A stretch of 7,782 nt of DNA from Candidatus Aminicenantota bacterium. Its GTDB lineage: Bacteria > Acidobacteriota > Aminicenantia > Aminicenantales > Aminicenantaceae. Positions 1 to 7,243 of this stretch are shown one piece after another; within the stretch, counting starts at the first letter, position 1, and every line of letters starts with the position of its first letter. The notes under the pieces are model-generated. The model did not search any database. It saw nothing but the letters and a program-made list of their open reading frames with translations, and had not been told where the DNA came from. The stretch covers positions 1 to 7,782 of the forward strand of contig DAOUSP010000052.1 of NCBI GenBank assembly GCA_030627155.1, written 5' to 3'. The position numbers and the translations under genes were made by a program.

Positions 1-1
1 A

Positions 2-3000
2 GAAATCAACAAAGAAGGATTAGGAGATAAAGTTAAGATTAGAGCCACTGGGTGTCATGGCTTCTGTGAAGCAGAACCGAATATTATTATTCATCCAAAG
101 AACATTTTCTACAAAAACATTACCCCAGAAGATGCAAAAGAAATAATTTCCGAGACAATACTCAACAAAAAAATCATAGAACGCCTTCTATTTTCAGATC
201 CTGATACTGGGAAAACAGTTGTTAAAGAAAATGACATTTCTTTCTACAAGAAACAAAAGAGGATTATCCTGGGTGATAATGCTCTTATTGACCCTGCCAA
301 CATCTATGACTACATCTCCATTGGAGGATATGGCTCACTGTGTAAAGTACTACTGGAAATGACTCCAGAAGAAGTAATAGAGAGTGTAAAAAAATCAGGC
401 CTCAGAGGAAGAGGAGGAGCAGGTTTTCCAACTGGAAACAAATGGGAATTTACAAGAAAAGCCAACAGAGTCCCAAAATACATCATCTGTAATGCAGACG
501 AAGGAGATCCAGGAGCTTATATGGATAGAAGTTTAATGGAAGGAAACCCTCACCGCGTTCTCGAAGGAATGATAATCGGAGCATACGCAATCGGCGCTAC
601 AGAGGGCTATATCTATATTCGTGATGAATATCCTCTTGCATTAAAACACATTACTCTCGCCATTGAACAAGCAAATGAACTGGGATTTTTAGGTGATAAT
701 ATTTTAGGAACTGGCTTTAACTTAAAAATCAATATCTCTAAAGGTGCCGGTGCCTTTGTTTGTGGAGAAGAAACAGCGCTGATTGCATCCATTGAAGGTA
801 AAGTCGGAGAACCCAGACAGAGGCCTCCATTCCCTGCGGTAAAAGGTTTATGGAATAGACCCACTAACATCAACAATGTTGAGACATGGGGGAATGTCCC
901 AATAATTATAGACAAAGGGGCAGATTGGTTCTCTCAAATAGGGACAAATGGAAGCAAAGGGACAAAGATCTTTTCTCTTGTTGGGAAAATCAATAACACA
1001 GGCCTTGTTGAAGTCCCTATGGGAATTACACTAAGAGAAGTCATTTTTGATATCGGTGGAGGAATCCCTAAAAGCAAGAAATTCAAGGCAGTTCAAACAG
1101 GAGGACCTTCTGGCGGATGTATTCCTAAAAATCTTTTAGATCTGCCTATTGATTATGAAAGCCTAACTCAAGCTGGCTCCATAATGGGTTCAGGCGGGAT
1201 GATCGTAATGGACGAAAACACTTGCATGGTTGACGTGGCTAAATATTTTCTGAATTTTCTCCGGGATGAATCCTGCGGAAAATGCATCTCCTGCCGGGAA
1301 GGTATACAACGGATGTGGGAAATAGTAGCAGACATCACCAATGGAAAAGGAAAGAATGGCGATCTGGAATTACTTGAGGAGCTGGCTAAATCCGTGAAAG
1401 TTGCCTCCATGTGTGGCCTGGGACAGACAGCTTCAAATCCAGTATTATCCACTTTGCAGTATTTTAAAGAAGAATATCAAGAGCATATCGAGTACAAGCG
1501 TTGTCCCGCTTTAGTCTGTAAAGAAATTGTCTCAGCTCCATGTCAGTACATCTGCCCTATTGACCAGGAAGCTTCAGTCTATATCGCCTTGATTGCACAA
1601 GGAAAATTTGAACAAGCGTTAAATGTGATACGGAAAGACAATCCATTGCCCAATGTGTGCGGACGGGTCTGCGATCATAAATGCGAATCAGTTTGCAGAG
1701 CTGAAGAAATGGATAAACCAATTGCTATTCGTGCCCTCAAGCGTTTTATCTTGGACTGGGCATCAAAAAATGGAAAACATATCACTTATCTACCCAAGGA
1801 GCCAAGAAAAAACAAGAAAGTTGCAATCGTTGGTTCAGGTCCGGCTGGACTAGCAGCAGCATTTAATCTAAACCAAAAGGGGTATGATGTTACTATCTTT
1901 GAATCACTTTCTGTTCCTGGCGGAATGCTGGCAATTGGAATTCCTGAACACAGATTACCTAAAAAATCTTTAAAATCAGACATTGATTACATCATAAAAT
2001 CAGGCGTGAATCTGAAACTAAACAAAACATTAGGCAAAGATTTATCTATCGATGACCTTTTTGATGAAGGATATGAGGCAGTTTTCATTGCAATCGGCGC
2101 CCACAAGTCAATGAAATTAAATATTCCAGGTGAAGATTCAGAAGGTGTCATTCAAGCCATGCAACTGCTTAAAGCAGTTAATTTAGGGAAAAAAGTAGAA
2201 TTGGGTGAAAAAGTAGGAATTATTGGCGGAGGCAATGCAGCTATTGACGCAGCCCGAGTTGCAATCCGGAACAAAAACACTGATAAAGTAACCATCCTGT
2301 ATAGAAGAACACGGAGAGAGATGCCAGCTTATGAAGAAGAGATTGATAGTGCTCTTGAGGAAGGGATAGATATTCAGTATCTTGTTGCTCCAACCAAAGT
2401 ATTGACAGCAAATGGAAAAGCCACAGGTGTTGAATGCATACGGATGAAACTTGGTGATAAGGATTCCAGTGGCCGACGAAGGCCAGTACCAATCGAAGGC
2501 TCAGAATTTTCACTAGAATTAAATACTCTCATTCCCGCAATTGGAGAAAGCCCTGATGTTTCATTTCTTAGCGATAAAGATGGATTGGAGCTTACAAAAT
2601 GGAGTACTATCATTGTGAATGACGAAACTCTTATGACTAATCGAAAGGGCGTCTTTGCTGGAGGCGATGTGACTTCAGGCCCGAGCACAGTTGTTAAGGC
2701 TATTTCAGCAGGGAAGATTGCTGCTGATTCCATAGACAAATATATTCAAGGAAAAAGCTTAGCAAGAGAGTACAAGCTTAATAGACCTTCAATGTTTATT
2801 GAGCCTGTCGAATTGACTGAAGAAGAAATAGAATTGGCACATAGACCAGAAATGCCAAAGTTGCCAGTCAAAGAGCGGTATAAAAATTTCAAAGAAGTTG
2901 AACTAGGGTTATCAGAAGACATGGCCGTTAAAGAAGCTAGACGGTGTTTAAGGTGTGAATTGGAAACCGAAGACGGAAAAAATGCAATAGGACGGAAAAA

Positions 3001-3007
3001 TGATTAA
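2..3007 (+). CDS. HydB/NuoF-GltD fusion: NADH-FMN/Fe-S oxidoreductase joined to NAD(P)H-FAD glutamate synthase beta-like module (5' partial)
   Basis: The frame is already open at the window start, so the N-terminus is missing; 1001 residues are visible, numbered here from base 2. The ATG at 359 is internal (residue 120). Domains in order: end of a thioredoxin-like [2Fe-2S] domain with its second Cys pair (C18, C22); NuoF/HydB NADH-FMN domain with GLRGRGGAGFPTG from residue 133 and the conserved GEETAL segment; SLBB domain around 325-395; NuoF [4Fe-4S] site C425, C428, C431, C471. Where HydB normally has a two-cluster ferredoxin tail, this protein continues into a GltD-like Fer4_20 domain (C501, C506, C514, C518, C553, C557, C561, C565), an FAD motif GSGPAG at 611, an NAD(P) motif GGGNAAIDAAR from 742 and a second FAD motif AGGD near 886. 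A tail carries CxxC at 982/985. It is probably cytoplasmic, oxidising or reducing NAD(H) at FMN and NAD(P)H at FAD. It overlaps the next gene by 8 bp. The modules are certain; the net reaction is unknown. Confidence 0.93.
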   Translation, partial: EINKEGLGDKVKIRATGCHGFCEAEPNIIIHPKNIFYKNITPEDAKEIISETILNKKIIERLLFSDPDTGKTVVKENDISFYKKQKRIILGDNALIDPANIYDYISIGGYGSLCKVLLEMTPEEVIESVKKSGLRGRGGAGFPTGNKWEFTRKANRVPKYIICNADEGDPGAYMDRSLMEGNPHRVLEGMIIGAYAIGATEGYIYIRDEYPLALKHITLAIEQANELGFLGDNILGTGFNLKINISKGAGAFVCGEETALIASIEGKVGEPRQRPPFPAVKGLWNRPTNINNVETWGNVPIIIDKGADWFSQIGTNGSKGTKIFSLVGKINNTGLVEVPMGITLREVIFDIGGGIPKSKKFKAVQTGGPSGGCIPKNLLDLPIDYESLTQAGSIMGSGGMIVMDENTCMVDVAKYFLNFLRDESCGKCISCREGIQRMWEIVADITNGKGKNGDLELLEELAKSVKVASMCGLGQTASNPVLSTLQYFKEEYQEHIEYKRCPALVCKEIVSAPCQYICPIDQEASVYIALIAQGKFEQALNVIRKDNPLPNVCGRVCDHKCESVCRAEEMDKPIAIRALKRFILDWASKNGKHITYLPKEPRKNKKVAIVGSGPAGLAAAFNLNQKGYDVTIFESLSVPGGMLAIGIPEHRLPKKSLKSDIDYIIKSGVNLKLNKTLGKDLSIDDLFDEGYEAVFIAIGAHKSMKLNIPGEDSEGVIQAMQLLKAVNLGKKVELGEKVGIIGGGNAAIDAARVAIRNKNTDKVTILYRRTRREMPAYEEEIDSALEEGIDIQYLVAPTKVLTANGKATGVECIRMKLGDKDSSGRRRPVPIEGSEFSLELNTLIPAIGESPDVSFLSDKDGLELTKWSTIIVNDETLMTNRKGVFAGGDVTSGPSTVVKAISAGKIAADSIDKYIQGKSLAREYKLNRPSMFIEPVELTEEEIELAHRPEMPKLPVKERYKNFKEVELGLSEDMAVKEARRCLRCELETEDGKNAIGRKND

Positions 3008-3722
3008 CATAAAAATTAACAACTTAGAAGTCAGAGCTGAGGAAGGCTGGACCATTTTAGAAACAGCCCAATTTTATGGGCTTGCAATTCCTACCCTTTG
3101 CCACAATGATGGATTAAGCAATTATGGAGGCTGCCGTCTTTGTCTCGTAGAGATAGGCGAAAATGAGAATACCAAACTTGTCTCCTCTTGCACTTACCCT
3201 GTTGAAGAAGGCCTCGTAGTACATACGGACACCAAAAGGGTAATCGAGGCCCGAAGAATTATGATAGAGCTTATGCTTTCTATCGCTCCAAATTCTAAAG
3301 TAATTCAGGATTTAGCTTCTAAATTTGGCGTGACCAAACTCAGATTTAAAGTCAGAAACGAAGAATGTATTCTTTGCGGACTTTGTGTGCGCATATGCAA
3401 AGAGCAGATGGACGGCAAAGCCATCGGGTTTCAAAACAGGGGCATTAAAAGAAAAATCTCTACACCTTTTGACATTCGTTCTGAAGAATGCCGCCTATGC
3501 GGCGCATGCATGTATATCTGCCCAGCCTGTCAGCTTAGGTGCCAAGGGCCTCAAGCAGATACAACAATCTGTAATGCCTGTTTAACTATGGACCCGACCT
3601 GTTTGGATTTCTACGACGAGCTGCAATGCTGGATGTATGATGCAGGCCGATGTGGAACCTGTATCCGGGAAAAAAGCGAGAAATCCGACATCAAAAAACA
3701 GGCGAAAACTGCAAAATATTAA
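3000..3722 (+). CDS. HydA/NuoG/HoxU-like 2Fe-2S plus 2x[4Fe-4S] electron-transfer subunit with Cys-rich C-terminus
   Basis: This 240-residue protein should carry electrons between the neighbouring flavoproteins. The N-terminal ferredoxin fold has the [2Fe-2S] ligands C34, C45, C48 and C64. Two [4Fe-4S] motifs follow: C123, C126, C129, C133 and C164, C167, C170, C174. In HydA, NuoG and HoxU a His/Cys motif (HxxxCxxC...C) normally lies between the [2Fe-2S] domain and these motifs. Here the matching helix (about 88-112) has no Cys and no such His, so that cluster appears lost. After the second [4Fe-4S] motif come eight more cysteines (C177, C181, C191, C194, C201, C210, C218, C221), including two CxxC pairs, which may bind another cluster or zinc. 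No hydrogenase H-cluster domain is present. The ATG at 3000 lies inside the end of the upstream gene (8-bp overlap), behind a weak AGGA at 2989-2992, which suggests translational coupling. Confidence 0.92.
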   Translation: MINIKINNLEVRAEEGWTILETAQFYGLAIPTLCHNDGLSNYGGCRLCLVEIGENENTKLVSSCTYPVEEGLVVHTDTKRVIEARRIMIELMLSIAPNSKVIQDLASKFGVTKLRFKVRNEECILCGLCVRICKEQMDGKAIGFQNRGIKRKISTPFDIRSEECRLCGACMYICPACQLRCQGPQADTTICNACLTMDPTCLDFYDELQCWMYDAGRCGTCIREKSEKSDIKKQAKTAKY

Positions 3723-3748
3723 CAATATAAATAAACAAAGGAGCAAAC

Positions 3749-3756
3749 AAGGAGGT
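3749..3756 (+). promoter_or_regulatory. Strong Shine-Dalgarno for the glutamate synthase-like gene
   Basis: AAGGAGGT is an extended match to the 16S rRNA 3' end, with 7 nt to the ATG at 3764. A second purine-rich stretch, AAAGGAG, sits at 3737-3743. It stands out because the other starts in the window have weak or no Shine-Dalgarno. This suggests the third operon gene is translated independently and strongly. Confidence 0.85.
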
Positions 3757-3763
3757 AATTATA

Positions 3764-5344
3764 ATGTCTTATACAAAGCTTAACAGGAGTGCTGCTACCT
3801 TAACAAAAAACAGAACTGAAGGGTCTATCAGTCCTTTCAGCGGGATGTGTGTCACATGCGTTGACGGCTGTATCGGCATGTGTGAAATTGGAAAATCTGC
3901 ATACAGGGGTCATGAAGTCATCTATCCCCAACCTTTTGGAATCATTACTTCTGCATCTGAAAAAGATTACCCTGTGGATCTGTCTCATTTCAACGTCATG
4001 GGGACTGCAGTAGGCGCTTATGGGGTTGAGGCAGATAGTGACAAAGCTACATTCCCTAAAGTTAGTACTGAAACCCGTATCGGACATGATAAGGGTATAA
4101 AACTGAAAGTGCCTTTTATTATTGCAGGCATGGGGTCCACAAATGTGGCCAAACAAAACTGGCCAGGATTGGCTATTGGGGCAGCCATTTCCGGCACCAT
4201 TCTTACTGTCGGTGAAAATGTCTGCGGCATGGACGATGAGTCTGTATTCAAGGACGGAAAAGTTGTGCACTCCCCTGATATGGAAATGAGGGTAAAGCTT
4301 TTCAAAGACTGGCAGCAAGATGGATATGGAGCTGTGGTCGTTCAATCCAATGTAGAAGACACGAGACTCGGCACCCAGGAATATGCTATCGAAAAGTTGG
4401 GCGTGGAAGTCGTAGAGTTGAAATGGGGCCAGGGAGCAAAGGATATCGGAGGCGAAGTCAAAATTAAGAACCTTAAAAAAGCCCAAGATTTAAAAAGAAG
4501 AGGATATATCGTCCTTCCTGATCCAGAAGACCCGGATGTCATCAAAGCTTTTGAGAAAGGAAGCTTCAAGGAATTCGAAAGGCATTCCCGCTTAGGAATG
4601 GTCGAAGAAGAAAGCTTCATGAAAAGAGTCGAAGAACTCAGAAGGGCGGGAGCAAAATATATCTTCCTTAAAACAGGTGCATACCGCCCTGCAGATTTAG
4701 CCCGAGCTGTAAAATATGCCTCCAAAGCCAAGATAGATTTATTGACTGTTGATGGTGCTGGTGGTGGAACAGGAATGAGCCCCTGGCGTATGATGAACGA
4801 ATGGGGAGTTCCGACTGTAGAAATCTGGTCACTGCTTTATCAATATCTACGCAAACTTGATGAAAAGGGGGAATACGTTCCTGATGTGGCACCTGCGGGA
4901 GGAATCACTTTTGAAGACCAAATTTTCAAGGTCTTAGCCTTAGGAGCTCCTTATTTCAAAGTAGTCGCAATGGCACGAAGCCCATTGGCAGCAGCCATGG
5001 TTGGAAAGACCATTGGCAAAAGAATTGAAGAAGGGCAAATTCCTGTTTATGTAGAGCGTTTTGGATACTCTGCAGAAGAGATTTTTGTCACTGCTCCTGA
5101 ATTGAAGAAAGAGTTTAAAGAAAAATTCAATGAAATCCCAACAGGCGCAATGGGAGTGTACACATATTTTGAGAGATTGAATCAAGGCCTTCGCCAGCTT
5201 ATGGCAGGTAATAGAAAGTTCAACCTGAGTTATATCACACGCAACGACATTGCTGCCCTGACTCGTGATGCTGCAGATATAAGCGGCATTACATTCATTA
5301 CAGAAGTGGACAAAGAAGAGGTTGAAAAGATTCTCAATAGCTAA
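3764..5344 (+). CDS. FMN-binding glutamate synthase family protein (GltB central/FMN domain, stand-alone)
   Basis: The 526-residue protein matches the FMN-binding TIM-barrel region of the glutamate synthase large subunit. Recognisable signatures are the segment KWGQGAKDIGGEVK (about 221-234), equivalent to the GltB QGAKPGEGG region, and VDGAGGGTGMSP, equivalent to the GltB DGGTGGTGASP phosphate/FMN-binding loop. It lacks the N-terminal class II glutaminase domain and the C-terminal GXGXG domain of full GltB (about 1500 aa). The [3Fe-4S] cysteines that follow the barrel in GltB are also absent; no Cys occurs after C154. Instead the N-terminus carries C29, C32, C36 and C40 (C-x2-C-x3-C-x3-C), a likely Fe-S site. 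It lies 41 bp after the Fe-S subunit gene and directly before a terminator, so it is the last gene of the redox operon. The GltD-like half encoded upstream is its natural electron partner. With no glutaminase domain, its substrate need not be glutamine plus 2-oxoglutarate. It resembles a conserved, apparently uncharacterised subfamily. Confidence 0.93.
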   Translation: MSYTKLNRSAATLTKNRTEGSISPFSGMCVTCVDGCIGMCEIGKSAYRGHEVIYPQPFGIITSASEKDYPVDLSHFNVMGTAVGAYGVEADSDKATFPKVSTETRIGHDKGIKLKVPFIIAGMGSTNVAKQNWPGLAIGAAISGTILTVGENVCGMDDESVFKDGKVVHSPDMEMRVKLFKDWQQDGYGAVVVQSNVEDTRLGTQEYAIEKLGVEVVELKWGQGAKDIGGEVKIKNLKKAQDLKRRGYIVLPDPEDPDVIKAFEKGSFKEFERHSRLGMVEEESFMKRVEELRRAGAKYIFLKTGAYRPADLARAVKYASKAKIDLLTVDGAGGGTGMSPWRMMNEWGVPTVEIWSLLYQYLRKLDEKGEYVPDVAPAGGITFEDQIFKVLALGAPYFKVVAMARSPLAAAMVGKTIGKRIEEGQIPVYVERFGYSAEEIFVTAPELKKEFKEKFNEIPTGAMGVYTYFERLNQGLRQLMAGNRKFNLSYITRNDIAALTRDAADISGITFITEVDKEEVEKILNS

Positions 5345-5400
5345 AGGAAAGTACCGAGCATAAAGCTGAATTTTTTTATAGGTCGGTAAAGCTTACTTGG

Positions 5401-5443
5401 CAGGATAGATAAAGGTTGCAAAACTTTTATCTATCCTGTTTTT
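5401..5443 (+). terminator. Rho-independent terminator of the redox operon
   Basis: A 17-bp stem pairs 5401-5417 with 5422-5438. Every position is Watson-Crick except one G-U (5414/5425). It closes on a GCAA (GNRA-type) tetraloop at 5418-5421 and is followed by five T at 5439-5443. It begins 57 bp after the stop of the glutamate synthase-like gene. No matching A-tract lies on the other side, so it should act on + strand transcripts only. Confidence 0.93.
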
Positions 5444-5499
5444 ATATAATATCCCTCAGTAATATGGCTCAAGTTACAGCTGATACTTCTGTTTTTCGG

Positions 5500-5528
5500 T
5501 TTACTCTTTAAAAATGATGTGTTATAAA
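5500..5528 (+). promoter_or_regulatory. Candidate sigma70-type promoter with extended -10 for the M50-trpS-scpA block
   Basis: TTTACT at 5500-5505 (4 of 6 to TTGACA) is 17 bp from TATAAA at 5523-5528 (5 of 6 to TATAAT). A TG one base upstream of the -10 (5520-5521) makes an extended -10. The predicted transcript start, near 5535, is only about 10 nt before the ATG at 5545, leaving almost no 5' leader. That fits the absence of a Shine-Dalgarno there. It lies downstream of the operon terminator, where a new promoter is expected. A+T-rich DNA gives chance matches, so this is moderate evidence. Confidence 0.5.
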
Positions 5529-5544
5529 ATATATCTGAAATAAA

Positions 5545-6225
5545 ATGAATATTTTCTCTATTATCATAAGTCTCTTTGTGCTGCTCTTTGCCATTACAGT
5601 GCATGAAGCATCGCATGGCTGGGCCGCCTATAAAATGGGAGACCCCACAGCTTACGCATTAGGCCGGGTCACTCTTAACCCAATAGCCCATATTGACCCA
5701 ATAGGAACCGTGCTTTTCCCTTTTATTTTAGTGTTCATGGGGCTTCCAGCTTTTGGTTGGGCTAAACCTGTTCCTGTAAACCCGATAAATTTAAGAAATC
5801 CAAGGCGTGATAACCTTTGGATTTCTGCAGCCGGCCCTGCGGCAAATCTCATTGTCTCTGCCGTATCTTTATTTATCATTGTTCTTTTGAAAATTTTTAG
5901 CCCCGTAGCCCGTAATTTTCTAATAGGATTTCTTCTTGGTCGAGGAGGTCTTCCCCCAGGATTTCATCCTCTTGAAGGACTGACACTTATTCTTTTTTAC
6001 AGTGTTCTCATTAATACATACTTAGCTGTGTTCAATCTGATTCCTATTCCTCCACTTGATGGAAGCGGCATTCTGATGGGGCTTCTTTCGGAAGAATCTG
6101 CCAGAAAATTTGACCAGATTCGCCCGTTTGGATTTCTAATCATTTTAGGTTTGATATATTTGGGACTTCTTCATATTATTATTCGTCCCATTGAAATAAT
6201 TATTTACACAATTATTTTTTTCTAA
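5545..6225 (+). CDS. Site-2 protease family (M50) zinc metalloprotease, integral membrane
   Basis: This 226-residue, very hydrophobic protein is an M50 intramembrane protease of the compact SpoIVFB/YwhC-like type without a PDZ domain. The zinc-binding HEASH (HExxH) is at residues 20-24 in the first membrane segment. The conserved NLIPIPPLDG runs from N164 to G173, with D172 as the expected third zinc ligand. SAAGPAANL near 94-102 is a further family signature. Several transmembrane helices are visible (about 3-19, 54-67, 100-118, 146-166 and the last 30 residues). The start is fixed by an in-frame stop at 5536-5538, three codons upstream, and by the position of HExxH. No Shine-Dalgarno is visible. 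Only 2 bp separate its stop from trpS. Such proteins cleave membrane-embedded substrates, often anti-sigma factors; its own substrate cannot be told from here. Confidence 0.93.
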   Translation: MNIFSIIISLFVLLFAITVHEASHGWAAYKMGDPTAYALGRVTLNPIAHIDPIGTVLFPFILVFMGLPAFGWAKPVPVNPINLRNPRRDNLWISAAGPAANLIVSAVSLFIIVLLKIFSPVARNFLIGFLLGRGGLPPGFHPLEGLTLILFYSVLINTYLAVFNLIPIPPLDGSGILMGLLSEESARKFDQIRPFGFLIILGLIYLGLLHIIIRPIEIIIYTIIFF

Positions 6226-6227
6226 GA

Positions 6228-7220
6228 ATGAAAGCACATAAGAAAAAAACAGTACTGAGCGGGATGCGACCCACAGGCCCCCTTCATCTCGGGCACTTGG
6301 CCGGGGCCCTTCCAAATTGGATCAAATTGCAGGAAAAATACCTGTGTTTTTATTCGATTGTCACATGGCATGCACTCAGTTCTGAGTATCAAAATTCAAA
6401 AGCCATCAAAGAAAACATCTTTGAAATGGCCGCAGACTGGTTAAGCATAGGAATAAACCCGGAAAAGAGCGTGCTTTTTATACAATCAGAAGTCAAAGAA
6501 CATGCAGAACTCCATCTCCTGCTTTCGATGATTATCCCCTTGCCTTGGCTCCAAAGAGTGCCCACATTCAAAGAAATGCAAAATGATCTCCCTGATAAAG
6601 ATTTGAACACTTATGGATTCCTTGGATATCCTGTTCTCCAAACAGCAGACATTCTCGTTTACAAAGCTGAAATCGTTCCTGTAGGGGAAGACCAGGCATT
6701 TCATCTTGAATTAGCACGGGAAATCACAAGGCGGTTTAATCGCCTTTATGGAAATATTTTCCCTGAACCTCAAATGCTCCTTACTGAAGTCCCTAAGTTG
6801 GCGGGAACAGATGGCCGGAAAATGAGCAAGTCCTTCGGAAACGCTATCTACCTGAAAGATCCTCCAGAAGTCATCCAGGAAAAAATCTCAACAATGATGA
6901 CAGACACAAGGCGCAAGCGGAAGACAGACCCTGGTGTTCCAAAAGATTGTCCTGTGTTTACATTACACAAAGCATTCGTGGCAAAAGAAAAGAGAGCTGT
7001 CTTAGCCAAGAACTGCCAGACAGCCAAAATCGGTTGTTTGGAATGCAAAAATGTTGTCATTGAAAGTCTCATCAAAAGGCTCACCCCATTCTGGGAAAAA
7101 AGGGAAAATTTCGAGAATAACCGTCATTTAGTCTGGGAAATTTTAGAAAAAGGAAATAAAAGAGCAAGAGAAGTAGCTCAAAATACAATGGAAGAAGTCA
7201 GGGCGGCTATTGGTTTTTAA
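6228..7220 (+). CDS. trpS: Tryptophanyl-tRNA synthetase with predicted [4Fe-4S] cluster
   Basis: This class I aminoacyl-tRNA synthetase charges tRNA-Trp with tryptophan in the cytoplasm. The 330-residue length is typical of bacterial TrpRS. The HIGH-type motif is HLGH (20-23), preceded by SGMRPTGPL. GEDQ is at 153-156, and the KMSKS motif is exact at 198-202. Residues C241, C263, C270 and C273 form C-x21-C-x6-C-x2-C near the anticodon-binding region. This is nearly the spacing known for the [4Fe-4S] cluster of Thermotoga maritima TrpRS (C-x22-C-x6-C-x2-C, from memory), so a cluster is predicted. The ATG follows the M50 stop by 2 bp with no clear Shine-Dalgarno, suggesting translational coupling. 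scpA begins 23 bp after its stop. No T-box or trp leader is seen upstream. Confidence 0.97.
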   Translation: MKAHKKKTVLSGMRPTGPLHLGHLAGALPNWIKLQEKYLCFYSIVTWHALSSEYQNSKAIKENIFEMAADWLSIGINPEKSVLFIQSEVKEHAELHLLLSMIIPLPWLQRVPTFKEMQNDLPDKDLNTYGFLGYPVLQTADILVYKAEIVPVGEDQAFHLELAREITRRFNRLYGNIFPEPQMLLTEVPKLAGTDGRKMSKSFGNAIYLKDPPEVIQEKISTMMTDTRRKRKTDPGVPKDCPVFTLHKAFVAKEKRAVLAKNCQTAKIGCLECKNVVIESLIKRLTPFWEKRENFENNRHLVWEILEKGNKRAREVAQNTMEEVRAAIGF

Positions 7221-7243
7221 ATAATCCATTTTGAAAATTATCT

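Noticed and set aside
359..361. ATG at 359 as the start of the first gene
   Set aside because: The same frame is open from base 2 and encodes the end of a thioredoxin-like [2Fe-2S] domain (CHGFC) plus the usual HydB linker, so this Met is internal.
3123..3722. [FeFe]-hydrogenase function suggested by HydA-like N-terminal domains
   Set aside because: The protein ends at 240 residues with no H-cluster domain or its signature motifs, and no hydrogenase gene is present in the window.
3800..4486. Long antisense open frame (228 codons) on the - strand inside the glutamate synthase-like gene
   Set aside because: The opposite strand encodes a clearly conserved protein across the whole stretch. The antisense translation shows no recognisable motif, so it is a shadow of codon usage.
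5352..5388. TACCGA/TCGGTA inverted repeat with a T7 run in its loop
   Set aside because: It has only a 6-bp stem with a 25-nt loop and no T-tract after it. The strong terminator at 5401-5443 explains termination.
5445..5450. TATAAT directly after the terminator as a promoter -10
   Set aside because: No acceptable -35 lies at 16-18 bp (AACTTT inside the terminator stem), and there is no extended TG. The 5500-5528 pair is better.
6194..6221. AAATAATT/AATTATTT inverted repeat followed by T's at the end of the M50 gene, possible terminator
   Set aside because: The stem is pure A/T, lies inside the coding sequence, and is followed 2 bp after the stop by trpS. It encodes the hydrophobic C-terminus and is unlikely to terminate transcription.
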